Positions 27,383-37,850 of a stretch of 64,000 nucleotides of DNA are shown here, one piece after another. Source of the DNA: Qipengyuania sp. S6317L1 (GTDB taxonomy: Bacteria; Pseudomonadota; Alphaproteobacteria; Sphingomonadales; Sphingomonadaceae); contig NZ_JALKAJ010000003.1 in assembly GCF_023015615.1 (NCBI RefSeq), forward strand, positions 124,001 through 188,000. Reading direction: 5' to 3'. Numbering within the stretch: position 1 is the stretch's first letter; every line of letters begins with the position of its first letter. Under the pieces are notes generated by a model that worked only from the letters and a program-made list of their open reading frames with translations, did not search any database and was not told the DNA's origin. A program made the translations under genes and the position numbers.

Positions 27383-27535
27383 GTATTTGTTTTCCTTTGC
27401 TGTGGCGCCTGCGCGGGTCGTATGATCCGCAAGAGTTGCCCGGTGCCCGTCCAGATCCTTCGCAAATTGCTGGACAGGTGAGCCCGGCGAAGCGATGAAC
27501 GCATTTCTATGGTACACGTCTGGGAATAGCTCGCA

Positions 27536-28303
27536 ATGCTCAAAGAAAACAGTCTACTTGGTAAGCGTGCACTGGTGACCGGCTCGACTTCGGGCATCGG
27601 TCTTGCGGTTGCACGCGCGCTCGGCGCGGCAGGGGCCGAGGTTGTGCTCAACGGTTTTGGCGACGAAGCCGAGATTGCGCAATTGTGCGATGAACTGGGC
27701 GCGACCCATAATGGCGCAAACCTGATGGAGGTGGGCGCGATTGAAGCGATGATGGGCGATATCGGCCCGGTTGATATCCTCGTCAACAATGCCGGGATGC
27801 AGCACGTTTCGCCGGTTGAGGATTTTCCGGTCGAAAAATGGGACGCGATCATCGCGCTTAATCTTTCGGCGGTGTTTCACACGACGCGCCTTGCTGTGCC
27901 TCATATGAAGGAAAAAGGCTGGGGCCGGATCATCAACACCGCCAGCGCGCACTCCAAGACCGCATCGCCATTTAAAAGCGCGTATAATGCGAGCAAGCAC
28001 GCCGTCGATGGCTTTACCAAGACCATCGCGCTTGAACTGGCTGAAAGCGGCGTGACCGCCAATTGTATTTCGCCCGGTTATGTGTGGACGCCGCTTATCG
28101 AGGGGCAGATCCCGGACACGATGGCTGCGCGCGGTCTTAGCCGGGAGGAAGTCATCAACGATGTGCTTCTTGCCAAGCAGCCGACAAAGAAATTCGTCCA
28201 ACCCGAAGAAGTGGGCGCGCTTGCCGCGTTCCTTTGCAGTGAGGAAATGGGCAATGTGACCGGCGCCAACTGGAGCATCGACGGAGGCTGGACCGCCGAA
28301 TGA
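27536..28303 (+). CDS. 3-hydroxybutyrate dehydrogenase
   Basis: A 255-residue SDR matching D-beta-hydroxybutyrate dehydrogenases. TGSTSGIGLAVARALGAAG is the cofactor site. NNAGMQHV and AHSKTASPFKSAYNASKH carry the Ser/Tyr/Lys catalytic set together with the family-typical HSKTASPFKSAY stretch, and the C-terminal end is GANWSIDGGWTAE. It interconverts 3-hydroxybutyrate and acetoacetate, as in polyhydroxybutyrate breakdown. Its stop overlaps the next ATG by four bases (ATGA). Confidence 0.92.
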   Translation: MLKENSLLGKRALVTGSTSGIGLAVARALGAAGAEVVLNGFGDEAEIAQLCDELGATHNGANLMEVGAIEAMMGDIGPVDILVNNAGMQHVSPVEDFPVEKWDAIIALNLSAVFHTTRLAVPHMKEKGWGRIINTASAHSKTASPFKSAYNASKHAVDGFTKTIALELAESGVTANCISPGYVWTPLIEGQIPDTMAARGLSREEVINDVLLAKQPTKKFVQPEEVGALAAFLCSEEMGNVTGANWSIDGGWTAE

Positions 28304-29769
28304 TGCGATTGGGTCGCCTTCTGCTGACTGCCCTTGCGTGCACCGCTCTTGCGGGGTGCGCTGCAACGTCTGTGCCCTTGGCGCAGGCTGAACGCGACGC
28401 AGCGGCTGCGCGGATGATGCGCGATATCGAGGTGCTGGCAAGCGACGAGTTCGGCGGGCGCAGACCCGGCACTCCGGGCGGTGAACGCACCGTCTCCTAT
28501 CTCATCAGCCGCATGCAGGCGATTGGCCTTGAATCGGGGACCAACGATCCCGGCAGCGCATGGCGCGCACCGGTTGAACTGATCAGCACACAGCCGCTCG
28601 ACCACACGATCACCGTACGCACCGGAAGGCGTACGACGACCCTGCCGCTCAGGGAAAGCGCGGCCTATTCGCTCAATAGCCGCGTGTTGATCGACGGGGT
28701 GGAAGTCGTGTTTATCGGCGATGGTAGCCGGGAGGTGAGCGCCGAGAAGCTGACCGGACGCATCGTCGTCATGACACAGGACGGCAGCGAACCTGGTTCG
28801 CGCGATGCGATTTTTGCCGCCAACCCTGCGGCGATCATATCGGTGGTCGCGGACGAAACGGCGCTTGATACCGAGCGTGCCCGATTTGACCGCGAGCGCC
28901 TGCTTCTTACCGGAAGCGACGACAACAGGCTCAACGCCTTTGTCACCCGCGATGCCTTTGCAAATGCGCTGCCCATTGGCGAATGGGACGGGCTTTTGAC
29001 CAAGGCCGCTGCACCTGAATTCAGCGCCGAGGTGATGGCCACCACCATCGCAATCGACGTGCAGTCGACAAGGCGCAAGTTTACCAGCGCCAATGTCATC
29101 GGCCTCATTCCGGGCAAGGTCAGCGGGTCCGGCGCAGTGTTGCTGATGGCGCACTGGGATCACTTTGGCGAATGTGCACCCGGGACACCCGATCCGATCT
29201 GCAACGGCGCGGTCGACAATGCCTCGGGCCTTGCGCTGATGCTGGAACTCGCTGCGCGTCTCAAGGCGAACGGCCCGCATGATCGCGATATCTACCTTCT
29301 TGCCACCAGTGCAGAAGAAGCGGGTCTTTTGGGGGCAAAGGCCTTTATCGAAAGCCCGCCCATGCCGCTCGAAAGCATTGAGGCAGCGTTCAACTTCGAT
29401 TCTGTCGCCATCGCGCCTGCGGGGGGCAATTTTGGTTTCGTGGGCGAGGGGCGCACGCGGCTTGACGCCATTGTTCAGGAGGCGGTGAGCAAACGCGGCG
29501 TCGCGCTTGGCAATCGCGAATTTGCCGAAAGCTTCCTTCAGCGTCACGATGGCTGGGTGCTGATGGAAGCAGGCGTGCCTGCGGTCCTTGTCTCCACCGC
29601 CTTTGCATCCGAAATCGTGATGGGCCCCTATATCGCATCGCGTTATCACCAGCCGGGCGACGAAGTGCGAGCCCTCGAGATGGGCGGCGCGGTTGATGAT
29701 CTCCTGCTGCACGAAGAGCTTGTCACACGCCTTGCCAGCACATCGGGCGACACAGGGCTTTCACAATAG
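28300..29769 (+). CDS. M28 family metallopeptidase lipoprotein
   Basis: A 489-residue protein with a lipobox LAGC (C20). The M28 aminopeptidase pattern is complete: LLMAHWDHFGE (first His and the catalytic region), GAVDNASG (bridging Asp), SAEEAGLLGAKAF (catalytic Glu pair), FNFDSVA (Asp) and RYHQPGDEV (last His). A protease-associated (PA-like) domain lies between the peptidase halves. It is probably an outer-membrane-linked exported aminopeptidase. The gene is coupled to the 3-hydroxybutyrate dehydrogenase gene; whether the link has metabolic meaning is unclear. Confidence 0.92.
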   Translation: MMRLGRLLLTALACTALAGCAATSVPLAQAERDAAAARMMRDIEVLASDEFGGRRPGTPGGERTVSYLISRMQAIGLESGTNDPGSAWRAPVELISTQPLDHTITVRTGRRTTTLPLRESAAYSLNSRVLIDGVEVVFIGDGSREVSAEKLTGRIVVMTQDGSEPGSRDAIFAANPAAIISVVADETALDTERARFDRERLLLTGSDDNRLNAFVTRDAFANALPIGEWDGLLTKAAAPEFSAEVMATTIAIDVQSTRRKFTSANVIGLIPGKVSGSGAVLLMAHWDHFGECAPGTPDPICNGAVDNASGLALMLELAARLKANGPHDRDIYLLATSAEEAGLLGAKAFIESPPMPLESIEAAFNFDSVAIAPAGGNFGFVGEGRTRLDAIVQEAVSKRGVALGNREFAESFLQRHDGWVLMEAGVPAVLVSTAFASEIVMGPYIASRYHQPGDEVRALEMGGAVDDLLLHEELVTRLASTSGDTGLSQ

Positions 29770-29802
29770 CGGGCGATTAGTGGCCTCTGGCCCTAGCGCT
29801 GA

Positions 29803-31323
<1,521 letters not shown>

Positions 31324-31416
31324 CTTTTCGCCGCGTGATATCCTGCAAGAGCGGGAGCGCGTATCGGACCCTCGTAAACTGCGCTCCTGTGTTCGCGGGC
31401 GCGCACGGAGAATCGA

Positions 31417-32598
31417 ATGACCCCCGCCGCCCGCGTTCAAGCCGCGATAGAATTGCTCGACCAGATCATCGAAGGCGCGCGGAACAAGGGCGCGCCCGCC
31501 GATCGGCTGATTTCGGCCTATTTCAAACAGCGCCGCTATGCCGGTTCGAAGGACCGGCGCGCCGTGCGCGACCTCGTGTATCGCGCCATTCGCCTGTGCG
31601 GAGAAGTGCCATATGACGGACGCTCAGCGATGCTTGCGGTGGCCACTGAAGACGCGAGCCTTGTCCCGCTTTTCGATGGGTCAGAGCATGGCCCTGCCAA
31701 GATCGGCGGCGGCGAAATGGCCGCTTTCATCGGCACCGCGCCCGATTGGCTGATGGAGAAGCTGAAAGCGTCGGGCATCACCGGCAAAGAGGCAGAAGCG
31801 CTTCTCGGCCGCGCCTCGCTTGATGTACGGGTCAACACGCTGAAAGCTGCGCGCGACACTATCGAACTTCCCGAAGAAGGCGAAAGGCTCGCCGCGCCAA
31901 ATGCCTTGCGCTTCCCTTCGGGCACACAGGTTGAGCAATGGCGCGAATATCGCGATGGCCTGGTCGAGATACAGGACCATGCAAGCCAATGGGTATGCGA
32001 GGCCGTGGGCGCGAAGGCAGGCGAAACGGTCATTGACCTTTGCGCGGGAGCAGGGGGCAAAACCCTCGCTCTCGCCGCGCAGACGGGCAATGGTGCGAGC
32101 CTGATTGCGTGTGACACCGACAAACGCCGTCTTGGCAATCTTGCGCCGCGTGCCGCGCGTGCTGGCGCGCAGGTGGATCATACAGTCCTCCTCAATCCCA
32201 AGGTGGAGCGTGAGGCTCTTGCCCCTTGGATTGGTAAAGCCGACCGCGTGCTTGTCGATGCGCCATGTTCGGGTTCTGGCACATGGCGCAGGCAGCCCGA
32301 GGGGCGATGGCGTCTCGATCAGGCCGAGCTTAAACGCCTTACCCAATTGCAGGATCACGTGCTTGATATTGGCGCTGAACTCGTCAAGCCGGGCGGAACG
32401 CTTGCCTTTGTGACGTGTTCTGTCCTTGATGATGAAGGCGCAAACCGGATCGAAGCTTTTCTGGAGCGGCATAAAGGATGGTCGTCAACCAAGGTTCCCA
32501 TCCCGCTTGGCAAAGCGAGAGGGCAAGGAACACGGCTTTCTCCGTTCCATGACGACACAGACGGCTTTTTTGTCGCATTGCTCGCATTGGAGTGTTAG
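31417..32598 (+). CDS. RsmB-like rRNA cytosine-5 methyltransferase
   Basis: A 393-residue SAM-dependent RNA m5C methyltransferase related to RsmB (16S rRNA C967 in E. coli). Visible elements: the NusB-like N-terminal RNA-binding part, then VIDLCAGAGGKTLALA (SAM site), DAPCSGSGTWRRQPEGRW with one cysteine, and VTCSVLDDEGANRIEAFL with the second, catalytic cysteine. GGAGAA precedes the ATG. Its exact target base is not shown by the sequence. It follows guaB by about 90 bases. Confidence 0.88.
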   Translation: MTPAARVQAAIELLDQIIEGARNKGAPADRLISAYFKQRRYAGSKDRRAVRDLVYRAIRLCGEVPYDGRSAMLAVATEDASLVPLFDGSEHGPAKIGGGEMAAFIGTAPDWLMEKLKASGITGKEAEALLGRASLDVRVNTLKAARDTIELPEEGERLAAPNALRFPSGTQVEQWREYRDGLVEIQDHASQWVCEAVGAKAGETVIDLCAGAGGKTLALAAQTGNGASLIACDTDKRRLGNLAPRAARAGAQVDHTVLLNPKVEREALAPWIGKADRVLVDAPCSGSGTWRRQPEGRWRLDQAELKRLTQLQDHVLDIGAELVKPGGTLAFVTCSVLDDEGANRIEAFLERHKGWSSTKVPIPLGKARGQGTRLSPFHDDTDGFFVALLALEC

Positions 32599-32687
32599 GC
32601 AACCGTGTTATGGTTGACCCGTCCACATCTGGGCCATCGTCTTTCGGTCCATCAAAGGTGGGCCCTGATGCTTTGAAGGAGCTGTTC

Positions 32688-33194
32688 ATGCGTTTCGCGC
32701 CGGTTGCCGCTGTTCTCTCTCTTTTTCTCGTCGCGACGGCGAGTGTGACGAGCGCAGGCGACAAGGTTCCCGATCCGCGTGCGGTGGCTTTGATAGAACA
32801 GGGGCAAGAGGCACTCGCAAGCGGCGATACGCAAGGCGCGATTGACGCGTTCGAGGCCGCTTTTGCGGTCGATCCTGCCTACACGCCGATCTTCCTTGAA
32901 CTTGCAGAAGCGGCGCGTCAGGACGGGCTTCAGGGCAAGGCGATTGCGTATTACCGCGAGGCGCTGAACCGCGATCCGGACAATTATGCCGCGATTTCGG
33001 GCGAGGGCGAGGCTCTTGTCGAGCGCGGCGCGGTTGACAAGGCGCAGCGCAATCTGTCGCGGCTGGAAAGCCTTTGCGGTGCGACCTGTCCGGAAACGAT
33101 GGCGCTGCAACAACGCATCACCGCAGGGCCGCCTGCACGTCTCGCGGTTGAGACAGTGATGGACGCCGGCGAAGAGGGCGCGGCCACCAACTGA
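32688..33194 (+). CDS. Exported TPR protein
   Basis: About 168 residues from an ATG at 32688, preceded by AAGGAG seven bases away; an in-frame ATG upstream (32592) has no such site. A signal peptide ends near TSA. The rest is TPR helices: GQEALASGDTQGAIDAFEAAFAVDPAYTPIFLELAEAARQDG, then GKAIAYYREALNRDPDNYAAI. A periplasmic or envelope scaffolding role is likely; no partner is indicated. Confidence 0.75.
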   Translation: MRFAPVAAVLSLFLVATASVTSAGDKVPDPRAVALIEQGQEALASGDTQGAIDAFEAAFAVDPAYTPIFLELAEAARQDGLQGKAIAYYREALNRDPDNYAAISGEGEALVERGAVDKAQRNLSRLESLCGATCPETMALQQRITAGPPARLAVETVMDAGEEGAATN

Positions 33195-33217
33195 TCCAAT
33201 CTGGCAGGGGCGCGGAT

Positions 33218-33892
33218 ATGCTTACACTACACCATCTTGAATATTCGCAGAGCTTTCGCATCCTCTGGCTGCTTGAAGCGCTCGGCGCCGAATATGAGCT
33301 TAAGCTCTATAATCGCGACCCGGATACCAATCTTGCGCCCGATAATTACAAGGCGCTCTCGCCCCTGGGTACTGCGCCGGTTGTGACCGATGGCGATCTG
33401 GTGCTCGCTGAAAGCAATGCGATTATCGATTATATCCTCGATAGTTACCCGGACAGCCCCCTAAACCCGAAGGCAGGGCACAAGGACCGGGTGAGGCACC
33501 TTTTCTGGTATCACGCATCGCAAGCCTCGCTGATGAATCTTCAGAGCATTGCGATGATCCTCGGCCTTCTGGAATCGCGCAGTCCGTGGCCGATCAGCGC
33601 GCTGCTCAAATCGGTTTTCGGGCGGGTGCGCAAGCTGTTCGTCAACCCGAGAATGTCAGCGATGCTGGACCTCATGGAAGAGGATCTGGGCAAGCAGCCA
33701 TTCTTTGGCGGCGATCAATTGACGAGCGCCGATATCACGTTGGTTTACCCTATGTATGCCGCACGCGATAAGGGCGCTTTTTCAGGTGGGTATCCCAATA
33801 TCCATGCCTGGTTTGACCGGATCGAGGCGCTCGACAGTTTCAAGTCAGCGCGCGCCAAGGATGACCGTCCGCACATTGCTTTCCGGTTCTAA
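33218..33892 (+). CDS. Glutathione S-transferase
   Basis: A 224-residue GST-family protein with an N-terminal thioredoxin fold (LHHLEYSQSFRILWLLEALGAEYELKLYNRD), the G-site segment APVVTDGDLVLAESNAIIDYI (Glu-Ser), and a helical C-terminal domain. The Ser in YSQS near residue 10 could be the catalytic residue in the beta/bacterial class. Substrate unknown. Only five bases separate its stop from that of the convergent rppH. Confidence 0.88.
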   Translation: MLTLHHLEYSQSFRILWLLEALGAEYELKLYNRDPDTNLAPDNYKALSPLGTAPVVTDGDLVLAESNAIIDYILDSYPDSPLNPKAGHKDRVRHLFWYHASQASLMNLQSIAMILGLLESRSPWPISALLKSVFGRVRKLFVNPRMSAMLDLMEEDLGKQPFFGGDQLTSADITLVYPMYAARDKGAFSGGYPNIHAWFDRIEALDSFKSARAKDDRPHIAFRF

Positions 33893-33897
33893 CCGGA

Positions 33898-34371
33898 TCA
33901 GATCAGCGGCGCGAACTCTTCGACAAGCTCTTCATAAACCGCGCGTTTGAACGGGACGATGAGCTCTGGCAATTGCTGCACATCGACCCAGCGGAATGAT
34001 TGAAATTCGGCCGGATCATGGGCCCCCAAGTCAATATCGGCATCGCTTCCGCTAAAGCGGCCAAGATACCAATATTGCTCCTGGCCGCGATATTTGCCCT
34101 TCCACACACGTCCCAAAAGCTCCGGCGGAAGATCATATTTGAAGGTCCGGTCGCCGCCAGCGATTATCTCCACCTGATCCGCACGGACCCCTGTCTCTTC
34201 TTCAAGTTCGCGCAAGGCAGCGGTCTGGGGATCTTCGCCCGCGTCAATGCCGCCTTGGGGCATCTGCCAAAACCCGTGCGCAGCTTTGTTGATGCGCTCG
34301 CCCACAAAGACGAGGCCATCATCATTCACCAGCATGAAGCCCGCGCACAGGCGGTAGGGTAGTTCGCTCAT
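33898..34371 (-). CDS. rppH: RNA pyrophosphohydrolase (Nudix)
   Basis: A 157-residue Nudix hydrolase that removes pyrophosphate from mRNA 5' ends to trigger decay. The Nudix box is intact: GGIDAGEDPQTAALRELEEETG at about residues 40-61, with the REExEE core. The N-terminal YRLCAGFMLVN and WQMPQGG are RppH-typical, as is length. Its start abuts the stop of the upstream alpha/beta hydrolase gene, so the two form a minus-strand operon. Confidence 0.93.
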   Translation of the reverse strand: MSELPYRLCAGFMLVNDDGLVFVGERINKAAHGFWQMPQGGIDAGEDPQTAALRELEEETGVRADQVEIIAGGDRTFKYDLPPELLGRVWKGKYRGQEQYWYLGRFSGSDADIDLGAHDPAEFQSFRWVDVQQLPELIVPFKRAVYEELVEEFAPLI

Positions 34372-35328
34372 TTATCCGTGGTCCAGCATCAGTTTCATCG
34401 CCGCGGTCACGCGCTCCAGATCACCTTGGGTGCTGGGAACGGCGGCGCGGATATTGGTGAAGGAGTGGGTGACCCCTTGCATCTCGAGATAGACGACGCT
34501 GCGCCCGGCATCAATCAAGGCCTTGCCATAATCGCGCCCTGAATCGCGGATCGGGTCAAGACTGGCCGTGGCAAGCACCGTTGGCGGGGCGTTCGAATGG
34601 TCGCTTAAAATGGGAAAGCCGCGCGGATCGGCACGGTCGGCCTTGTACGCGGCATCGAAGAATTCAATCGCCGCCCTGGTCAGGACAAAACCGTCGGCAA
34701 AATCGTCAAGGCTGCTCGAACCCATCGCATCGCTGGCGAGCGGGAAGATCGGGACTTGCAGCACCACTGGCGCGGCTGCGGGGTTGGCGCCAAGAGATTG
34801 TCCGACAACAATGGTTGCATTGCCCCCGGCGCTGTCGCCGATAGTGATGATGCCGGATGCCTCGCGTCCCAATTCCGATGGCGATGATGCGATCCAGCGC
34901 GTTGCCGCTTCGCAATCCTCGATCGCAGCGGGGAAGGGGTGTTCTGGCGCAAGGCGATAATCGACCGCCACAAGGGGCAGGTCCATCAGCGCGGCGATTT
35001 CGGTGCACAAATTGTGGTGAGTGTCGAGATCGCCGATGACGAAGCCGCCGCCATGGTAAAACGCAATCACCGGCCCCGGCTCGCGGGTTTCGCGCGCATC
35101 ATAGAGGCGCAATGGGATGTCACCGGCAGGACCGGGGCATGACAGATCCTTGATCACGGCAAGATCACGCGCCGGGCGATCCGCCATGCCGTGCAAAGCC
35201 ACGTAAGAGGCGCGCGCTTCCGCTATCGTCATGTCAGCAATGGCCGGAGCGCCCGCTGCCGCCAAAGCGTCCAGAAATGCCTGCATATCGGGGCGCACGA
35301 ATGGCGTGCTTTGCGCGGTGTCGGTCAT
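34372..35328 (-). CDS. Alpha/beta hydrolase, hormone-sensitive-lipase family
   Basis: A 318-residue esterase of the HSL/family IV type. The oxyanion motif HGGGFVIGD, the nucleophile in GDSAGGN, the Asp in LDPIRDSG and the His in THSFTN form the catalytic set. The ATG at 35328 follows GAGAGG; the frame also has an upstream ATG that is less likely. It is the first gene of a pair with rppH and diverges from the YdjM-like gene across 64 bases. Likely carboxylester substrates of short acyl chain are inferred from the family. Confidence 0.9.
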   Translation of the reverse strand: MTDTAQSTPFVRPDMQAFLDALAAAGAPAIADMTIAEARASYVALHGMADRPARDLAVIKDLSCPGPAGDIPLRLYDARETREPGPVIAFYHGGGFVIGDLDTHHNLCTEIAALMDLPLVAVDYRLAPEHPFPAAIEDCEAATRWIASSPSELGREASGIITIGDSAGGNATIVVGQSLGANPAAAPVVLQVPIFPLASDAMGSSSLDDFADGFVLTRAAIEFFDAAYKADRADPRGFPILSDHSNAPPTVLATASLDPIRDSGRDYGKALIDAGRSVVYLEMQGVTHSFTNIRAAVPSTQGDLERVTAAMKLMLDHG

Positions 35329-35392
35329 GGGATTTGCCTCTCTCGTCGATCCATCTTTGACGCTGATATGCACCATCGCTAATCAGTTGCAA

Positions 35393-36349
35393 ATGGATAA
35401 CCTAACGCACAGCCTTGTCGGCGCAATCATGGGTCAGGCGGGGCTCAAGCGGAAAACCGGGCTTGCCATGCCCGCGCTTATCATCGGCGCGAACCTGCCC
35501 GATGTGGATGCGGCGTGTTTCTTCTGGCTGGAGGGGACCGAGCACCTTGGATTTCGCCGAGGCATTACGCACGGACCGCCAGCTCTTGTGATCCTGCCGC
35601 TGATCCTTGCAGGGATATTGTGGTATTACGACCGCTGGCAGACAAAGCGCGGGAAAAGACCCGAAGGGCGCCTGCCGGTGCATTTTGGCTGGCTTTACGC
35701 CTTGAGTTTTCTTGGCGCATTGAGCCACCCGCTGCTCGACTGGCTCAATGTTTATGGCGTGCGTTTCTGGGAGCCGTTTGCGCCCACTTGGTCCTATGGC
35801 GACACGCTGTTCATCATTGATGTGTGGATTTGGGCGCTTTTGATTGTCTCGGTGTGGTGGGGGTATGCCCGCGAGAAAGCAGGGGGCAATCAGCGTCCGA
35901 TTGCGCGCGGAGGTATAACCATAATGTTGGCCTATATCGCGCTCAACTGGACCATCACTTTCATGACCTATCAGACAAAAGGCGTGATGGCAGAGCCTTA
36001 TCCAAGCGAGTTCATCGCGTCGCCCATGCCGGTTTTGTCACTCGGGCGCGAGCGGATCGCACAGCTCGAAGACGGACGCTGGATTTCCGACGCATGGGAC
36101 GGTGATGACGCCGGCAATGGCTATCGCCATACGGTGGCGGTGCAATGCGCGATGCCGGATTTATCCGAAGCGCGCCATGACAACAGCCAACTCGACGCAT
36201 TCCTGTTCTGGTCGCGCGCGCCGTTCCTGACGCGAGGGGAAGGCGGCTCGGTGACGCTTCACGATGCACGCTTTTACGATCCGCGTGCGCGCGAACGGTT
36301 CAGCTTACCCTTGCCCGATGTGGAATGTGAGGAACTTGGCGGCGGTTAA
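35393..36349 (+). CDS. YdjM-like membrane metal-dependent hydrolase
   Basis: About 318 residues from an ATG at 35393; the frame is open upstream but the family starts MDNLTHSLVGA. Conserved features of this putative membrane hydrolase family (Pfam YdjM): GANLPDVDA with an Asp pair, RRGITHGPPAL with its His, and LSHPLLDWLNVYGVRF with the His-Asp. Four or five hydrophobic segments are present, and the C-terminal ~100 residues are soluble and acidic. Some relatives bind LexA in E. coli studies, but their reaction is unknown. It ends 15 bases before phrB, so they are likely cotranscribed. Confidence 0.8.
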   Translation: MDNLTHSLVGAIMGQAGLKRKTGLAMPALIIGANLPDVDAACFFWLEGTEHLGFRRGITHGPPALVILPLILAGILWYYDRWQTKRGKRPEGRLPVHFGWLYALSFLGALSHPLLDWLNVYGVRFWEPFAPTWSYGDTLFIIDVWIWALLIVSVWWGYAREKAGGNQRPIARGGITIMLAYIALNWTITFMTYQTKGVMAEPYPSEFIASPMPVLSLGRERIAQLEDGRWISDAWDGDDAGNGYRHTVAVQCAMPDLSEARHDNSQLDAFLFWSRAPFLTRGEGGSVTLHDARFYDPRARERFSLPLPDVECEELGGG

Positions 36350-36364
36350 AACGCTTCATCTTGC

Positions 36365-37756
36365 ATGAGTGAAACACAAATCGTCTGGCTGCGCCGCGAC
36401 TTGCGCATGGCCGATAATCCCGCCCTTTATCATGCCGCCCAACAAGGGCCCGTCGTGTGCGTATATGTGCTCGATGACGAGGCGCCCGATCATCACAAGA
36501 TGGGCGGCGCCTCGCGTTGGTGGCTGCATCATTCGCTGGAGAGCCTTGGCAAGAGCCTGGGCCAACGCAATGCCAAGCTGATCTTGCGGCGCGGCGATGC
36601 GGTGGAGGAATTGACCACGGTGGCCAATGCCGTGGGGGCAAAGACCATCCACGCCAACACCCATTATGAACCGTGGTGGAGAAAGGCGCAGAAGAAGCTG
36701 AAAGACGAAATCGAGCTGGAGCTTTACGACGGCGTTTATCTCTTCCCCGCAGGGCACGTGACCACCGGCTCTGGCGATCCCTACAAAATCTACACCCCGT
36801 TCTATAAGGCGATCAAACAGGTCCTGCCCCCGCGCGATGAATTGCCCGAACCAGAGACGCTGTCCTCGCCCGATGACTGGCCCGCAAGCGATGCGCTGGA
36901 GGATTGGAACCTCCTTCCCACCAAGCCCGATTGGTCAGGCGGCATCGCGGAGTTTTGGGAGGTCGGAGAAAAGGCCGCGCATGATCGTCTTGGTGAATGG
37001 GAAGACCACGTTGCCGACTATGAGGACAAGCGCAATTTTCCCAGCGTCGATAAAACCTCGCGCCTGTCTCCGCATTTGCACTTTGGCGAGATAAGCCCGG
37101 TGCAAATCTGGCACGCACTCAAGCACAAACGATCCGAGGGTTGGGACAGCTTTGAAAGCGAGATCGTGTGGCGCGATTATGCCGCCAATGTGATCTGCGA
37201 CAATCCGGCCTATGCGACCGAAAATTACCGCGAGGATTACGACAAGCTGAAATGGCGCGACCCCGACAGCGACGACAAAGCCGCCAAGGACCTCAAAAAG
37301 TGGCAGCAGGGCAAAACAGGCTACCCGATCGTTGATGCCGGCATGCGCCAGCTTTGGAAGACCGGCTGGATGCACAACCGCGTGCGCATGATTACGGCAA
37401 GCTTCCTGATCAAACATTTGCTGATCGATTGGCGCAAAGGCGAACAGTGGTTTTGGGATTGCCTTGTCGATGCCGATTATGGCTCGAACGCGGTCAATTG
37501 GCAGTGGAATTCTGGCACAGGCGTCGACAGCAACATGTTCTCGCGCATCATGGCGCCGCTGACGCAATCGGAGAAATTCGACGCCGCTGCCTACATCCGC
37601 GAATATGTGCCTGAACTTGCTGATCTGGATGCGCCGTACATTTACGATCCCGAAGAGCACGGCTGCCTGCCAAAAGCGTATCCTTCGAAAATGATCGCCC
37701 ACAAGGAAGGGCGCGAGCGCGCGCTGTCGGCCTATAAGTCGATGAAAAGCGACTAG
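36365..37756 (+). CDS. phrB: Deoxyribodipyrimidine photolyase (class I CPD photolyase)
   Basis: A 463-residue FAD-dependent enzyme that reverses UV cyclobutane dimers with blue light. The N-terminal antenna domain starts ETQIVWLRRDLRMADNPAL, and the C-terminal FAD domain has TSRLSPHLHFGEISP, then VDAGMRQLWKTGWMHNRVRMITASFL, and the tryptophan-rich QWFWDCLVDADYGSNAVNWQWNSGTG. All the expected motifs and length fit class I CPD photolyases; a cryptochrome function is less likely. It follows the YdjM-like gene by 15 bases. Confidence 0.95.
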   Translation: MSETQIVWLRRDLRMADNPALYHAAQQGPVVCVYVLDDEAPDHHKMGGASRWWLHHSLESLGKSLGQRNAKLILRRGDAVEELTTVANAVGAKTIHANTHYEPWWRKAQKKLKDEIELELYDGVYLFPAGHVTTGSGDPYKIYTPFYKAIKQVLPPRDELPEPETLSSPDDWPASDALEDWNLLPTKPDWSGGIAEFWEVGEKAAHDRLGEWEDHVADYEDKRNFPSVDKTSRLSPHLHFGEISPVQIWHALKHKRSEGWDSFESEIVWRDYAANVICDNPAYATENYREDYDKLKWRDPDSDDKAAKDLKKWQQGKTGYPIVDAGMRQLWKTGWMHNRVRMITASFLIKHLLIDWRKGEQWFWDCLVDADYGSNAVNWQWNSGTGVDSNMFSRIMAPLTQSEKFDAAAYIREYVPELADLDAPYIYDPEEHGCLPKAYPSKMIAHKEGRERALSAYKSMKSD

Positions 37757-37850
37757 GGGAAGATCGCGAGGCGATGCTTGCCTCTTAAGACTTCGCGTGG
37801 GAATAGCGGGCGATAACATGCTCGCGGACGCGATGTGGGAGAGGACACCG

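Noticed and set aside
28078..29712. 544-codon open frame opposite the M28 peptidase
   Set aside because: Antisense shadow: the protein is cysteine/arginine-rich and has no recognisable domain; the M28 motifs on the plus strand are complete.
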